Under the pieces are notes generated by a model. The model was not told the DNA's origin and did no database searches. It worked only from the letters and a program-made list of their open reading frames with translations. The position numbers and the translations under genes are program-made. From Sipunculus nudus (taxonomy: Eukaryota; Annelida; Sipuncula; Golfingiida; Sipunculidae): a DNA stretch of 64,000 bases. Below, in pieces: positions 46,801-60,502 of the stretch (the stretch's first letter is position 1; every line of letters starts with the position of its first letter). Location: the NCBI GenBank assembly GCA_026874595.1, contig CM049310.1, positions 48,187,058 to 48,251,057 of the forward strand. Reading direction: 5' to 3'.

Positions 46801-49800
46801 GACCCTGGAGAACCCCGTGAAGGGGGAGCCAGAGAGACCCGCGGAGCCGGAACCAACGGAGGCTGGAAACAGGAAGCTGGGAACGAGCCGCAGCAGGAAC
46901 CATCCGGGAAGGCACAGGAACCGGAGTCGCAGGCCGCCCAGCAGACGGCAACTGAAAGAAAGAGCCGACCGGCCGGGTAGAACCGGCGGCAGACGCTGGA
47001 ACCGGAGGCGAGGCCGGCTGCCCCGAAATGGAGGCAGGAGGGACCGATGTACTTACCGGCACAGCAGGAACGTCCGAGCGATCCAGCGGGACGGCTCCAG
47101 CCGGCCCAGGAGATATAGAAGGAAACCGGCGAGGAGCCAGGGGGATGAGAACGGCCTGGGAGAAAGGACCGGGGGCGCCGGCGAGGCCGCCGGGCGGACA
47201 GAATCGGGTCGCGACAAATCGTCAAGATCAGACATAAGTGAGGAACAAAACCTAGACAATTTATGTAAAATGGAATAGGCAGATGTGTCAGCCGAACGGG
47301 AGGCCGCGGGAACCGGGGAAGACTTCCGTTTCCTGGAGTGAGAAAGTAAAGATTTAACTGTCGATACCACGGGAGAGTTGACAGGACCGGCGGGAACGGA
47401 CGGTGAACGCAGCACCGTCGTGGTGCGGTCAACCAGGGTAGGCTCCCCCCCCCCCCCCTCCCCCCTGGAGACAACCACGGGGTCAGACAAGGGAATATTG
47501 GAGGGGGAACCCCCAATGACCGGGGAATGAGCCCAATCCTGGAACATGGCCCACTTGTCAGTGGACCACGTCTGACAATGAAAACACGGGTCAGCCGGAC
47601 CACGGCAGGAGTCAGCGGAGGTGCGGCAACAAAGACAAGTGGGATGGGAGTCCCAACCCGGGATTAAAGTGCCACAAGAGACAGATTAATACTTGGGGTT
47701 CTCCATGGCGGGTAAGGGAAAAGATAAGTACAACTTACAATCAGTTGGCAAACTCAAAACGACAAACCCAACAGTGGACGAATCTGGCAGCGCGGGATCA
47801 TACGTCCATCAGAAAAAGTCCGCCAGAAGAAAATGTGGTTATGGGTAACGGAAGTGTGACCTAGATACACGGGAACGAGGCGGGATGGGCGATAATAGGC
47901 CCAATAGGGGAAAATTTTCGGTTGGCTTACTCTGGCGTATAAACTTTTAACAGAGAAAATTCTCATTAATACAGAAACAGCTCACAATTATGTTTACGTA
48001 ATAAAACAACTAATGCGGAGATCACCATGATCTTTTGCATGGATATTGACCATTAAGTGTTTTTATTAGTTTCTGCAGACTGGTAGAGCCACCTGTATTT
48101 TTATATCCTCCAAACAAAGTTTTGCAGATACTATGTTTTTGACCGGGTTCCTCCGCTGCCGCCACGTTTGTTTCCAGAGAGCTCCTCTGAGAAAAATGGA
48201 CCGATTATTCCAAAACTTACACCAATTATCTAGTCACATGTGAACTAGTGCCTAACCAATTTGTTTTGACCTCTGACCTTTCCCCTCTATCTAGAGTCCA
48301 TTTGTGTGTCTGTTTCCACACATAAACCCTCATATCTCGGGAACCGATTGACCAATCAGTAAAAAAAATTTATACAAATGTAGCCCTTGGATTGCTTTAT
48401 AACATACACAAAAATGGTGGCGCCAGTTTGCACAGTGTCAATCTGTTCATCTGCCTTGGGTAAAAATCACTCATATCTCTGCAGTGAATTGACTAATTCA
48501 CCTGAAATTCGGCATGCATATACATCCAGGATAGCTTTCTTGATTTTATGACAGATGGCGCCACCTACATTCAAGTTCACGCTGATCACATCCAAGCTCA
48601 TATCTCAGGAACCATTGACGATTGGGCCAAATTTTGCATGTGTATAGATATCACATAGCTCTTTATCATACGCAAAACTGGTGGCGCCACCTGCAACCAT
48701 TTTTGCACAGCGTCTGTCTGTTTTCTGCCGTGGGATAATGTCACTCATATCTGGGCAGTGGTTTGACATATCTGCCTAAAATTTTGCAGTTTTATACATC
48801 CTGGATAGCTTTCCTGATTTTTTGACAGGTGGCGCCACCTACATTCCAGTTTACGCTGCAGACATCCGAGCTCATATCTCAGGAACCGTTTGAACGATTG
48901 GGCCAAAATTTTGCATGTGTATAGATCTCACATAGGTCTTTATCATGCACAAAACTGGAGGAGCCACCTGCAACCATTTTTGCACAGTGTCTGTCTGTTT
49001 GTCTGCCGTTGGCTAAAATCACTCATATACATGTAGTGGTTTGACTTTTCTGCCTAAAATTTTGCATATGTATACAACTTGGACAGCTTTCTGGATATGT
49101 GGTAGGTGGCACAACCTACATACACATTTAGGCTGCAGACATCCATGCTAATATGCAACATACCTCACTATTTCCCCTTGCCACTCAATCCATGCCTCAC
49201 TTCAACTGTCCACTCTTGATTTTGGCGGATACACGTGGTCACTTGTCGGCTACCCGTATTCTAGTTTTTTAAGTTTACACATTTTTTCTCTATTCTTGAG
49301 ATATATAAATAAAGACTAAATCTTGGCCTGTTGGTTAATCTGTTTGATGCTTCAGTTGAATGGGTATATACTACCATTCTGATAATAAAATTTCCTTTAG
49401 CGAATCTCTTCCCACTCAGCTGAGCGTCATGACCCATGGGTCACTTGTTTCACCAAATTTTACACACTCAGCACATGGCTCACATGTGATTTTTACCTGC
49501 AGGTGGTGCCACCTTTCTGTGCACTAGATTGTCCTTCCCACTTTCGTTCAGATAACTCAGTAAATAAAAACACTTTTAAACCATATCCAAGGATTCCTTG
49601 GAGCTATAGGAATTCAATGAATACTATATTGAAAAGAATTAATAGATAGATTTATCCCATACATAAGACAGGTGGGGCCTTGGATAATCATTTTACACAT
49701 ATGCTTTTCTGCTTCAGTTACTTTAATGACACAAAACACATTTTGATCCAGAATTATCCTATTTCAGCCAATCCCAAGGAAAACACGTCACAAAAATGCC

Positions 49801-52800
49801 CATATTTGAGTTATGCATGCGACGGGGGACTATTTGTGCCTCTAGGCCCTTGTTGGTCTCTTCACCTGATTACCATTCGTAACATCTGAATTACTTTGTG
49901 AATTTTCAAATTTTACTTCTCCTGTTTCATATGTCATTCAGTTTATAGTATCCACCAATAATCAATAACACGTATATCGTATTAATCTCCATGTCTTATT
50001 CAATTTATATCCATTTTCAAGTAACTTTCTCCAACTTCTCATGATATCAAATCTGCAAGATTACACATTTCTCAAATTCCCATATGGTGGGGGATCCAGT
50101 CCTCTGGACATTTTCAAGTTTTGTATAAAGATGGTTTTATTTGATGTTTAATGATTCACATTATGAAATAGGTGATGAGCTGATTACACCAATCCTGCTG
50201 CATACTTCTGGCCAAGGTGACGAGGCAGAGCCAGAAGGCAAGGCTGAAGAGGAACAATCACAGAACAAAGCAGATAGTGCAGATGAAGATGGTAGGTAAA
50301 TTAATATATATATATATATAAATATATATATTACATACACACACTGAACTCCCGCCTGATGACCCACCCGTCAACACACAACCATCCCACTAACACAACC
50401 ACATTGCTAACATGACCAATTTGCCAGGTCCCACAGGTGGTCATGTTAGCAGCATTTTAATATATATATATACAGAGTTTGCGAAAACTTGCAGTTGGCA
50501 GCAGGACATTAGGTCCTGCTGCAGAGGGCTTATAGCTGGTCCTGCCAGATTTCTGCAGGACCTGCCACGAAGTATATTATTGAATATTTTAATACCAAAT
50601 TATATTTTTCTATGATTAAAAATTTTCATTAATAACTTGTGTCAGGAGAATAATTCATATAATACTGAGAAGTATAAATACAAATTAACATCTCTAATAT
50701 ATTCAAAGGGGAAATGTTGTATGAAAATTAAAAAAAAATTGAAATTTTATTTGCTCAGATCTATGGGTACATGGTGAAAATGCCTGGGTATTTAATTTAT
50801 AATGGACAGTCAGTGAGTGTCAATACAAAAAATAAGGCTTGTATCAGTTAAATCTTTTATTGCATTTCCTATCGGTTTAAACTTAAAATGTTGTTTTGTA
50901 ACCATGACGTTTTGTACAATCAAATTCGCCCCCTGATGTCCAGATCGCAACGCACGCAGCACACATGTTGATTTAGGAACGACCTCTGGCGGGACAGTGG
51001 GGCACTATATTCTAAGACACCCCGCACATCGTGTGAAATTTCTAATGCGGATAGTTCCCATATCTGAGGGTCCGTTCATAAATTTTTTGACACACAAGTA
51101 TACAAAACTGGCGAGTAATGGTTGATTATCTCATTTCAACTTAAAAATAATTTAGGCTCCTGGCCCTGTTGACAAGAAGTCGCGAAAACGTCTGGGGCAA
51201 AACGGCACGTTTGTCGCTGGGAAATGGCACTTTGCAAAATGTCTGAGAACCAAATTATCCAATAATAGGGTCTGTTGTTTAGACTGACAGACTGAATGGC
51301 TCATAAGTAACTCTTATGGCAATTTTGATTGGCTGCGATTTTATCTTTTTAAAGAAATTAAATGCACAGGCGAATCACGGCCATCTGTATTCTGCCTTCG
51401 CTTTGCCATCAAATTTATAACAACAAATGCACATGGAGCAGTTTACGCAGTGACAGTAAAGCAAATTAAGGAAAGTTGGTCTCCAATTCGAATAATATGT
51501 AATGCTGGGAAACAGACGGACACCAGGTCCGGCTGGATTAGAGATTTTATCGGACCCGCACGTTTTCAGCCGTTCAGGTCCGCAGGTACGACGGATTTTG
51601 CATACTCTGTATATATATCCATCCATCCATCCAATAACAGCTTTACTCAGCAGCTGCTGGACCATGGACTGATTCTCACAAAATTGTGTATGGATGTGTG
51701 CATCACAAACTCGCCCCACCTGCTCTGTTCATTTTTAGCTCAGCTGACTTTCAGTCAAGCTGAGCTATAGCGATCACTCTTTGTCCGTCGTCCATCTGTC
51801 CGTCTGTCTGTCCGTTAACCTGGCACAAATCATAACCGCTGAACTTAGAATCTTGTAACTTTACATTCTGAGAGGTCAATGAAAAATCTTCCTGGAAACC
51901 AGAAATTAGGTCTCTGTGACCCATATCCTTAGAGCTATGGGGACCCAAAGTACCCCCAAGAAAAGTAAAAAATTTCATACAAAAACTTCAATATCTCATT
52001 AACTACTTGACTGATGGTCATGATTTGTGGCATAACTATTGATCATGAGATGTGTCATCACTTCCTGCAGACTGGTGGCGCCACCTGTATGGTTGGATTT
52101 TTTTATAATTTTTTTTCTCTATTTTTGAGACCTTTAAAAATGTGAACATCTGTTAACAAGGCAAAAATCGTAAAGAATGGACCTAGAATCTTAATATTTG
52201 ACACACTGAAAGGTCCATGAAAAATCTCCTTGGAAACTAGAAATAAGGTCTCTGTTACCCATATCCTTTGAGCTATGGGGCCCCAAAGTACCCCCCCAGA
52301 GTAGTCAAAAATTTCATACAAAAACTTCAATATCTCAATAACTACATCACTGATGGTCATGATTTTCGGCATACATATTGATCATGAGATGTTCCATCAG
52401 TTCCTGCAGACTGGTGGCGCCACCTATATTGTTTGATTTTTAGCTCAGCTGACTATAAGTCATCTGAGCTATAGTCGTGGTCCATTGTCCGTCGTCCGTC
52501 CGTCCGTCCGTCCGTAGATGTGGCACGTCTTGAAACCGTAAGACCTAGGAATCCAAAATTCGGCATAATGTTAGATGTCCCCAAGATCTCCTACCAAGCC
52601 GAGAACTGGGTCTTTTCGACTTCGTTCCTTTGAGAAATTAAGGAAAAACCTCAATTTTTTTATTAAAAACTTATTTTCACACTTCAGGACTGCCTAATAT
52701 CAAAACCACTCATCTGTTTTTCCTCATATTTACCATAAATATTCCTCTATTTAGTTCCTATGTACATTTAAGAAATTATGTCTGTATTATATAATTTAAA

Positions 52801-55800
52801 AAAGTTATGGACCCAAACATAAAGCATTTTGTAAAAAATCAGGAAAGATATTTGATCACTTAACGCAAAACATGTTAAAGCTATGGACCTTTTTTCCAGT
52901 AATATAACTTTAATTAATCAAAATTAAATTGTATACCCAAAATTAGATGAAAATCTTTTAAATTTTTTAAAATATTAATATAAATAAAAAATTGGTACCT
53001 TAAATTTTGCCCAAATTTGACCATGGCACGTTTTTTTCCTGTGAGTACTGTGGATTTAATTTTCACAGCATGTTTTTGTTACCTTTTCAACTGTTAACAC
53101 CAAAAATTTGAAACCAGTTGATCAAAAACTGTAGATTTTATTCAAGTTTTCAAGCACCATGTAACATATTGTTTACATCAAGCTAGTGTTGTGCAGTTTG
53201 CAAGAGCTCAGCTCCCCAGCTTCAGCTCTTAGTTCCTTAAATTGGGCATACAGCTAGATGTCTCCAAAATCCCCTACCATGCCAAGAATTTGGTCACTAG
53301 GACTTAATACCTTCAAGATATTAATGAAAAACTTCATTTTTCCATTAAAAACCCATTGTTACACTTCAAGACTGCCTAATATCAAAACCACTGATCTGAC
53401 TTTAATCATAAATAATATACATATTTTTCATTCTCTATGCACATGCCAGAATGATGTCAGTATTGCGTAATTGTTTTAAGTTATGGGCCCAAACATAATG
53501 CACTTTGTAAAAAATCAAGAAATATATTTACTCCCTTAACAAGGGGATTGCTGAAGCTAGAGATTTTTTGTCAGGGATGTAACATTATTTAATCAAGATT
53601 CAATTGAATACCCAAAATTAGTTATGAATTTTTCAAATTTTATAAGTTATTAGTATAAATGTAAAATTAATAACTTAAATTTTGCCCAACTTTGACCATG
53701 GCACGTTTGTTTCCTGTGAGCACTGTTGATATAATTTTCATATCATGCACACATAAGGATTTCAGCTTTTAAGTTTAGAAAGCTGAAAGAAATTGGCCAA
53801 AAATTGTAGCTTTTATAAATGTTTTTATGAGACCCTGTCAGACTTTGGCTCTCTCCAGCCCTTCTTGAGTCACCTGTATGTTGACCTTGTTGAACTTTCA
53901 GCAAATTATGCATGCTTGAGGCGAGGCATACAGGGAAATCCAGGCAGCTTATGGCCAGCCACAGTTGATCCAGGAGTCCGACCCAACTCATCTAGTAGTT
54001 TTAACCAACTACATAACAATAAATTAATAAATTTTTATTGGTTTTTTAATAAAAAATTAAAGAAAAATAGAAAAGGAATTTGTTAGTTTATAATAACAGG
54101 TAATTAACTTTCAGTTACTGATGATATAAGAATCTTGTATCGATGGATAGAATGTCACGTATTCCAAATATCACCATGCAGTCACCTATGGTATTTTTCA
54201 GTTCAATTTTAATGTTAAAGAATTAAATCATATCATTCATTACTAATCATTAGGGATCATATGATGGAAATTAATGATAGACAAAGATGCAGTTGATAAT
54301 ATTAATCTAGATTCCTACTGTGTCTAGTGTGTACATTGATGTGAAATTTGTCCAAAATGAATTTATTACAGTTATTTTTTTAATATAAATAAAAGCCATA
54401 AAACCAGGTACTTATGATCATTATTTAAATGTGTGAATTTTGTATATTCTGGATTCTCAACATCATTGTTTGGTGAAAACTGAATAAATACCAGTCATGG
54501 TGCGAATACTTTGTAATTGTATTTAAATACGAATATGATTATGTACTCCATTATAAAATTTCTTGCATAAAGAATGGGAATTCAGGTAAAAATGAAACTA
54601 TATGAATACCAGTGCAAATACTTTCAAAATGTATTCATGAATGCATTCATGAATATATTCTTTAATATTATTTTAATAATCATTTCAGTTATATTTCATT
54701 TTAAAAAATCATATGATTCTCTTATTATTTAAAAAAAAATAATATTTGGACAATATTTGTAATTTTTTTTAATTGATAGTTAAACCCTTATATTATATAT
54801 TCTGCTTATAAGTTATATGGCCAAGTCAAAATCTGTGTGACAATAGCACTCCATTTGTTAATAAAATAAATGAAATCAATCCTCTTCCCTGTCTCCAAAG
54901 GTACTATCAAAATCATACATAAGCTAAACAACAACAACTCATAATACAGCTTATATTTATTACCACACAAAACCAGCATGTGCCTCATTTCTAAATAATA
55001 TTTTTTTATCATATATAACAGCTGAGAGTCGTGACCCATAGGTCCCTTGTTTTACGATTTCTTCCTCTATTTTTTAGACCTTTAAGGATGCTGTCATCTG
55101 TTAACGTAGCATAAATCGTAACGACTGCACCTAGAATCTTCATTCTTGACACACTGAGAGACCTATGAAAAATCTCCATGGAAACCAGAAATTAGGTCTC
55201 TGTTACCCATAACCATCGAGATATGGGGCCCCAAAGTACCCCCCCAGAGTAGTCAAAAAATTCATACAAAAACTTCAATATCTCAATAACTACATCACTG
55301 ATGGTCATGATTTTTGGCATACATATTGATCAAGGGGTGTTTCATCAGTTCTTGCAGACTGGTGGCACAACCTGTATTTGTTCGGGTTTTTTTTATGATT
55401 TTTTCCTCTATTTTTTAGACCTTTAAGGATGCTGTCATCTGTTAGCGTGGCACAAATCGTAACGACTGGACCTAGAATCTTCATTCTCGATACACTGAGA
55501 GACCTATGAAAAGTCTCCATGGAAACCAGAAATTAGGTCTCTGTTACCCATATCCTTCGAGCTATGGGGCCCCAAAGTACCCCCCAGAGTAGTCAAAAAT
55601 TTCATACAAAATCTTCAATATCTCAATAACTACAACACTGATGGGCATGATTTTCGGCATACATATTGATCATGAGCTGTTCGATCAGTTTCTGCAGACT
55701 GGGTGCGCCACCTCTATTTTTTTCAAATTTTTACGAATTTTTTTTCTCTTTTTTTGAGACCTTTAAAGATGTGGTTATCTGTCAACAGGGTACAAATTGC

Positions 55801-58800
55801 AACAACTGGACCTAGAAACTTCATTCTTGTCATGCAAAGAGGCCCATGAAGAGTGCCTGTGGAAACTTGAAATTAGGTCTCTGTTACCCATATCCTTCAA
55901 GCTATAGGACTCTGAAGTATCCCTCAGAATAATGGACAATTTGATACAAAAGCTGAAGTATCTGAACAACTTATGCGGAGATCACCATGATTCTTTGCAT
56001 GGATATTGACCATTTTTTTTTTTATTAGTTTCTGCAGATTGGTGGAGCCACCTGTATTTTTGTATCCTCCAAAACGAAGTTTTGCAGATACTATGTTTTT
56101 GACCGGGTTCCTCCACCGCCGCCACGTTTGTTTCCAGAGGGCTCCTCTGAGAAAAATGGACCGATTTTTCCAGAACTTACACCAATTATCTAGTCACATG
56201 TGAACTAGTGCCTAACCAATTTGTGTTGACCTCTGACCTTTCCCCTCTATCCAGCGTCCATTTGTGCGTCTGTTTCCACACATAAACCCTCATATCTCGG
56301 GAACCGATTGACCAATCAGGAAATAAAATTTATACAAATGTAGCCCTTGGATAGCTTTATAACCATGTTTGCACAGTGTCCATCTGTTCATCTGCCTTTG
56401 GTTAAAATCACTCATATCTCTGCAGTGAATTGACTAATTCACCTGAAATTCTGCATGCATATACATCCAGGATAGCTTTTTGATTTTATGACAAATGGCA
56501 CCACCTACATTCATGTTCAAGCTGATCACATCCAAGCTCATATTTCAGGAACCGTTTGACCGATTGGGCCAAAATTTTGCATGTGTATAGATATCACATA
56601 GCTCTTTATCATACGCAAAACTGTTTTTGCACAGCGTCTGTCTGTTTTTTGCCGTGGGATAATGTCACTCATATCTCCGCAGTGGTTTGACATATCTGCC
56701 TAAAATTTTGCAGTTTTATACATCCTGGATAGCTTTCTTGATTTTATGACAGGTGGTGCCACCTACTTTCTAGTTTACGCTGCAGACATCCAAGCTCATA
56801 TCTCAGGAACCGTTTGAACGATTGGGCCAAAATTTTGCATGTGTATAGATCTCACATAGGTCTTTATCATACACAAAACTGGAGGGGCCACCTGCAACCA
56901 TTTTTGCACAGCGTCTGTCTGTTTGTCTGCCGTTGGCTAAAATCACTCATATACATGTAGTGGTTTGACTTTTCTGCCTAAATTTTGCATATGTATACAA
57001 CTTGGACAGCTTTCTGGATTTGTGGTAGGTGGCACAACCTACATACACATTTAGGCTGCATGCAGACATCTATGCTAATATGCAACATACCTCACTCTAT
57101 TTCCCCTTGCCACTCAATCCATGCCTCACTTCAACCGTTCCACTCTGATTTTGGCAGATACACGTGGTCACTTGTCGGCTACCTGTATTCTAGTTTTTAA
57201 AGTTTACACATTTTTTCTCTATTTTTGAGATATATAAATAAAGACTAAATCTTGGCCTGTTGGTTAATCTGTTTGATGCTTCAGTTGAATGGGTATATAC
57301 TACCATTCTGATTATAAAATTTCCTTTAGCGAATCTCTTCCCTGTCAGCTGAGCGACATGACCCATGGGTCACTTGTTAGCTTAGCTGACTATAAGTCAT
57401 CTGAGCTATAGTCGTGGTCCATTGTCCGTCGTCCGTCCGTCTGTCCATCCGTCCGTAGATGTGGCACGTTTTGAAACCGTAAGACCTAGGAATCCAAAAT
57501 TTGGCATAATGTTAGATGTCCCCAAGATCTCCTTCCAAGCCGAAAACTCAGTCTTTGCGACTTCGTTACTTTGAGAAATGAATGAAAAACCTCAATTTTT
57601 TATTAAAAACCTATTTTCACACTTCAGGACTGCCTAATATCAAAACTATACATCTGTTTTTCGTCATATTAACCATAAATATTCCCCTATATAGTTCCTA
57701 TGTACATGCCAGAAATTATATATGTATTAAATAATTTAATAAAGTTATGGGCCCAAACATAATGCATTTTGTAAAAAATCAGGAAAGATATTTGATCACT
57801 TAACACAAAACATGTTAAAGCTATGGACTTTTTTCCAGTGATATAACTTTAATTAATCAAAATTAAATTGTATACCCAAAATTAGATCAAAATCTTTTAA
57901 ATTTTTTTAAATATTAACAAAAATAAAAAATTGGTACCTTAAATTTTGCCCAAGTTTGACCATGGCACTTATTTTTTCCTGTTGGTACTGTGGATTTAAT
58001 TTTCACAGCATGTTTTTGTTAGCATTTTGTCTGTTAACACCAAAAATTTGAAACCAGTTGATCAAAAACTGTAGATTTTATTTAAGTTTTCAAGCACCAT
58101 GTAACATATTGTTTACATCAAGCTAGTGTTATGCAGTTTGCAAGAGCTCAGCTCCCCAGCTTCAGCTCTCAGTTCCTAAAATTTGGCATACAACTAGATG
58201 TCTCCAAAATCCCCTACCATGCCATGAATTTGGTCACTAGGACTTAATACCTTCGAGATATTAATGAAAAACTTCATTTTTCCATTAAAAACCCATGGTT
58301 ACACTTCAGGACTGCCTAATATCAAAACCACTGATCAGACTTTAATCATATATAATATACATATTTTTCTATACATTCTCTATGCACATGCCAGAAATGA
58401 TGTCAGTATTGTGTAATTGTTTTAAGTTCTGGGCCCAAACATAATACACTTTGTAAAAAATCAAGAAATACATTTACTCCCTTAATAAGAGGATTGCTGA
58501 AGCTAGAGATTTTTTGTCAGGGATGTAACATTATTTTATCAAGATTCAATTGAATACCCAAAATTAGTTCTGAATTTTTCAAATTTTATAAGTTATTAGT
58601 ATAAATATAAAATTAGTACCTTAAATTTTGCCAAACTTTGACCATGGCTCGTTTGTTTCCTGAGAGCACTGTTGATATAATTTTCATATCATGCACACAT
58701 AAGGATTTCAATTTTTTATTTTAGAAAGCTGAAAGAAATTGGCCAAAAATCGTAGCTTTTATTAATGTTTTTATGAGACATGTCAGACCTTAGCTCTCCC

Positions 58801-60417
58801 AGCCCCTCTTGAGTCACCTGTATGTTGACCTTGTTGACCTTTCATCAAATTACGCACGCCTGACGCGAGGCATACACTGGGGCAGCCAGGCAGCTTATGG
58901 CCAGCCACAGTTGATCCAGGTGTCCAACCCAACTCATCTAGTAGTTTTAACCAACAACATAACAATCAACAATAAATTAATAAATTTTTATTGGTTTTTA
59001 ATAACAAATTTAAGAAAAATGGATAAGGAATTAGTTAGTTGAAATAACAGGAAGTTAACTTGCAGTTACTGATGATATAAGAATCTTGTATCGATTGATA
59101 GAATGTCACATATTCCAAATAACACCATGCAGTCACCTATGGTATTTTTCAGTTCAATTTTAATGATAAAAAAATAAATCATATTATTCATTCCTAATCA
59201 TTAGGGATCTTATGAAGGAATTTAATGATAAACAAAGATGCAGTTGATAATATTAATCTAGATTCCTGCTGTGTCTAGTGTGTACATTGATGTGAAATTA
59301 GTCCAAAATTAATATATTACATTTATTTTTTTTTAATATGAATAAAAGCCATAAAACCAGGTACTTATGATCATTATTTAAATGTGAGAATTTTGTATAT
59401 TCTGGATTCTCAACATCATTGTTTGGTGAAAACTGAATAAATACCAGACATGGTCTGAATATTTTGCAAATGTATTGAAATATGAATATGAATATGCATT
59501 TCATTATAAAATTTCTTGCATAAGAATGGGAATTCAGTTAAAAATGAAAGTATATGAATACCAGTGCAAATACTTTCAAAATGTATTAATGAATGCATTC
59601 ATGAATATATTCTTTGATATTATTTTAATGATCATTTCTGATCATTTCATGATATTTTATTTTAAAAAATCATACGATTCTCTTATTATTTTTAATAAAA
59701 ATTATATTTGGGACAATTTGTAATTATTTTTAATAAATAGTTAAACTCTTATATTATATGTTCTGCCTATAAATTATATGGCCAGGTCAAAATCTGTGTG
59801 ACAATAGCACTCCATTTGTTAATAAAATAAATGAAATCAATCCTCTTCCCTGTCTCCAAAGATACTATCAAAATCATACATAAGCTAAACACCCACAACT
59901 CATAATACAGCTTATATTTATTTCCACACAAAACAAGCATGTGCCTCATTTCTAAATCATATTTTTTATCATATATATAACAGCTGAGCGCTGTGACCCA
60001 TGGGTCCCTTGTTGTGTATTTAGGGCCCAATAAAAAATGTTGAACAGTCATGAAATCCAAAACATAAAAACGTGTGCAGCATCTTCACATACATCCCTGT
60101 CATCACGCAATATTTAAAGAAAATTGGCCCAACCAATTTTCACTTTGGTGGAATGACTTTTCTTCTCATTTTAGTGAGTACAGACAAAACTGATAGCTTA
60201 TCTGAACCAGTGCTGCATGGATTTTCACTATATGTTGTAAATCTGATATAATGTATTAAGTCTTGGTGATAGCTGGTCACTCAGTAAATTTTGTGGTGTA
60301 ATTTCCATTTTTGACAATTTAAGGAGTTTTTATGTTTTCAGCATTTAACAGTCTTTAAGTGTAATCAAGCCTGCTTCACAGACATCTGTAATTATTTGAT
60401 TAAAGTGAAAGGATATA

Positions 60418-60502
<85 letters not shown>

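Larger units (their letters stand above)
42754..48006 (-). mobile_element. DIRS-type tyrosine-recombinase retrotransposon (5.25 kb)
   Basis: The order on the minus strand is Gag-like (47706-46069), reverse transcriptase and RNase H (46292-44213), tyrosine recombinase (44199-43165), internal complementary region (43108-42988). Inverted terminal repeats lie at 42800-42954 and 47829-47985, with different outermost tips. The structure is that of DIRS-1-like elements, which integrate as circles without target duplication. The site is the middle of copy A: the paralogous copy B reads without interruption across it at 55961-55980. All coding regions carry frameshifts or stops. Confidence 0.85.
41798..49449 (+). 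mobile_element. Bivalve-type repeat, copy A, interrupted by the DIRS element
   Basis: The head 'agctcagctgactttcagtc' pairs with 'gctgagct' into a hairpin, followed by (GTCCGTCT)n. Tandem core units of about 330 bp carry 'tggaaaccagaaattaggtc', 'ccccaaagtacccccca' and 'gatggtcatgatttt'. A second set of units carries 'ggcgccacctacatt'. The tail is 'catgacccatgggtcacttg'. Without the inserted 5.25 kb the copy is about 2.4 kb. Confidence 0.8.
41325..50171. other. Accessory gene 2, intron 2, swollen by repeat A and a DIRS element
   Basis: An 8.8-kb intron. It holds a short repeat head at 41430-41462, copy A of the bivalve-type repeat (41798-49449) and inside that a DIRS-type element. 49450-50171 holds no supported feature beyond one more 'ggtggtgccacct' word. 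Confidence 0.65.

Noticed and set aside
44500-47278. Plus-strand open frames in the GC-rich block
   Set aside because: They are shadows of the minus-strand DIRS genes; the minus strand shows the RT, RNase H and recombinase motifs.
46368-47603. 411-codon minus-strand frame as one Gag protein
   Set aside because: The upstream half in this frame is Pro/Leu/Ser noise; the Cys-rich start lies in another frame, so the long frame is partly a shadow in a frameshifted Gag.
59416-60060. Open frames near 54806 and 59767 with similar peptides
   Set aside because: They lie in the tails of repeat copies C and D; similarity is at DNA level with no sign of coding constraint.
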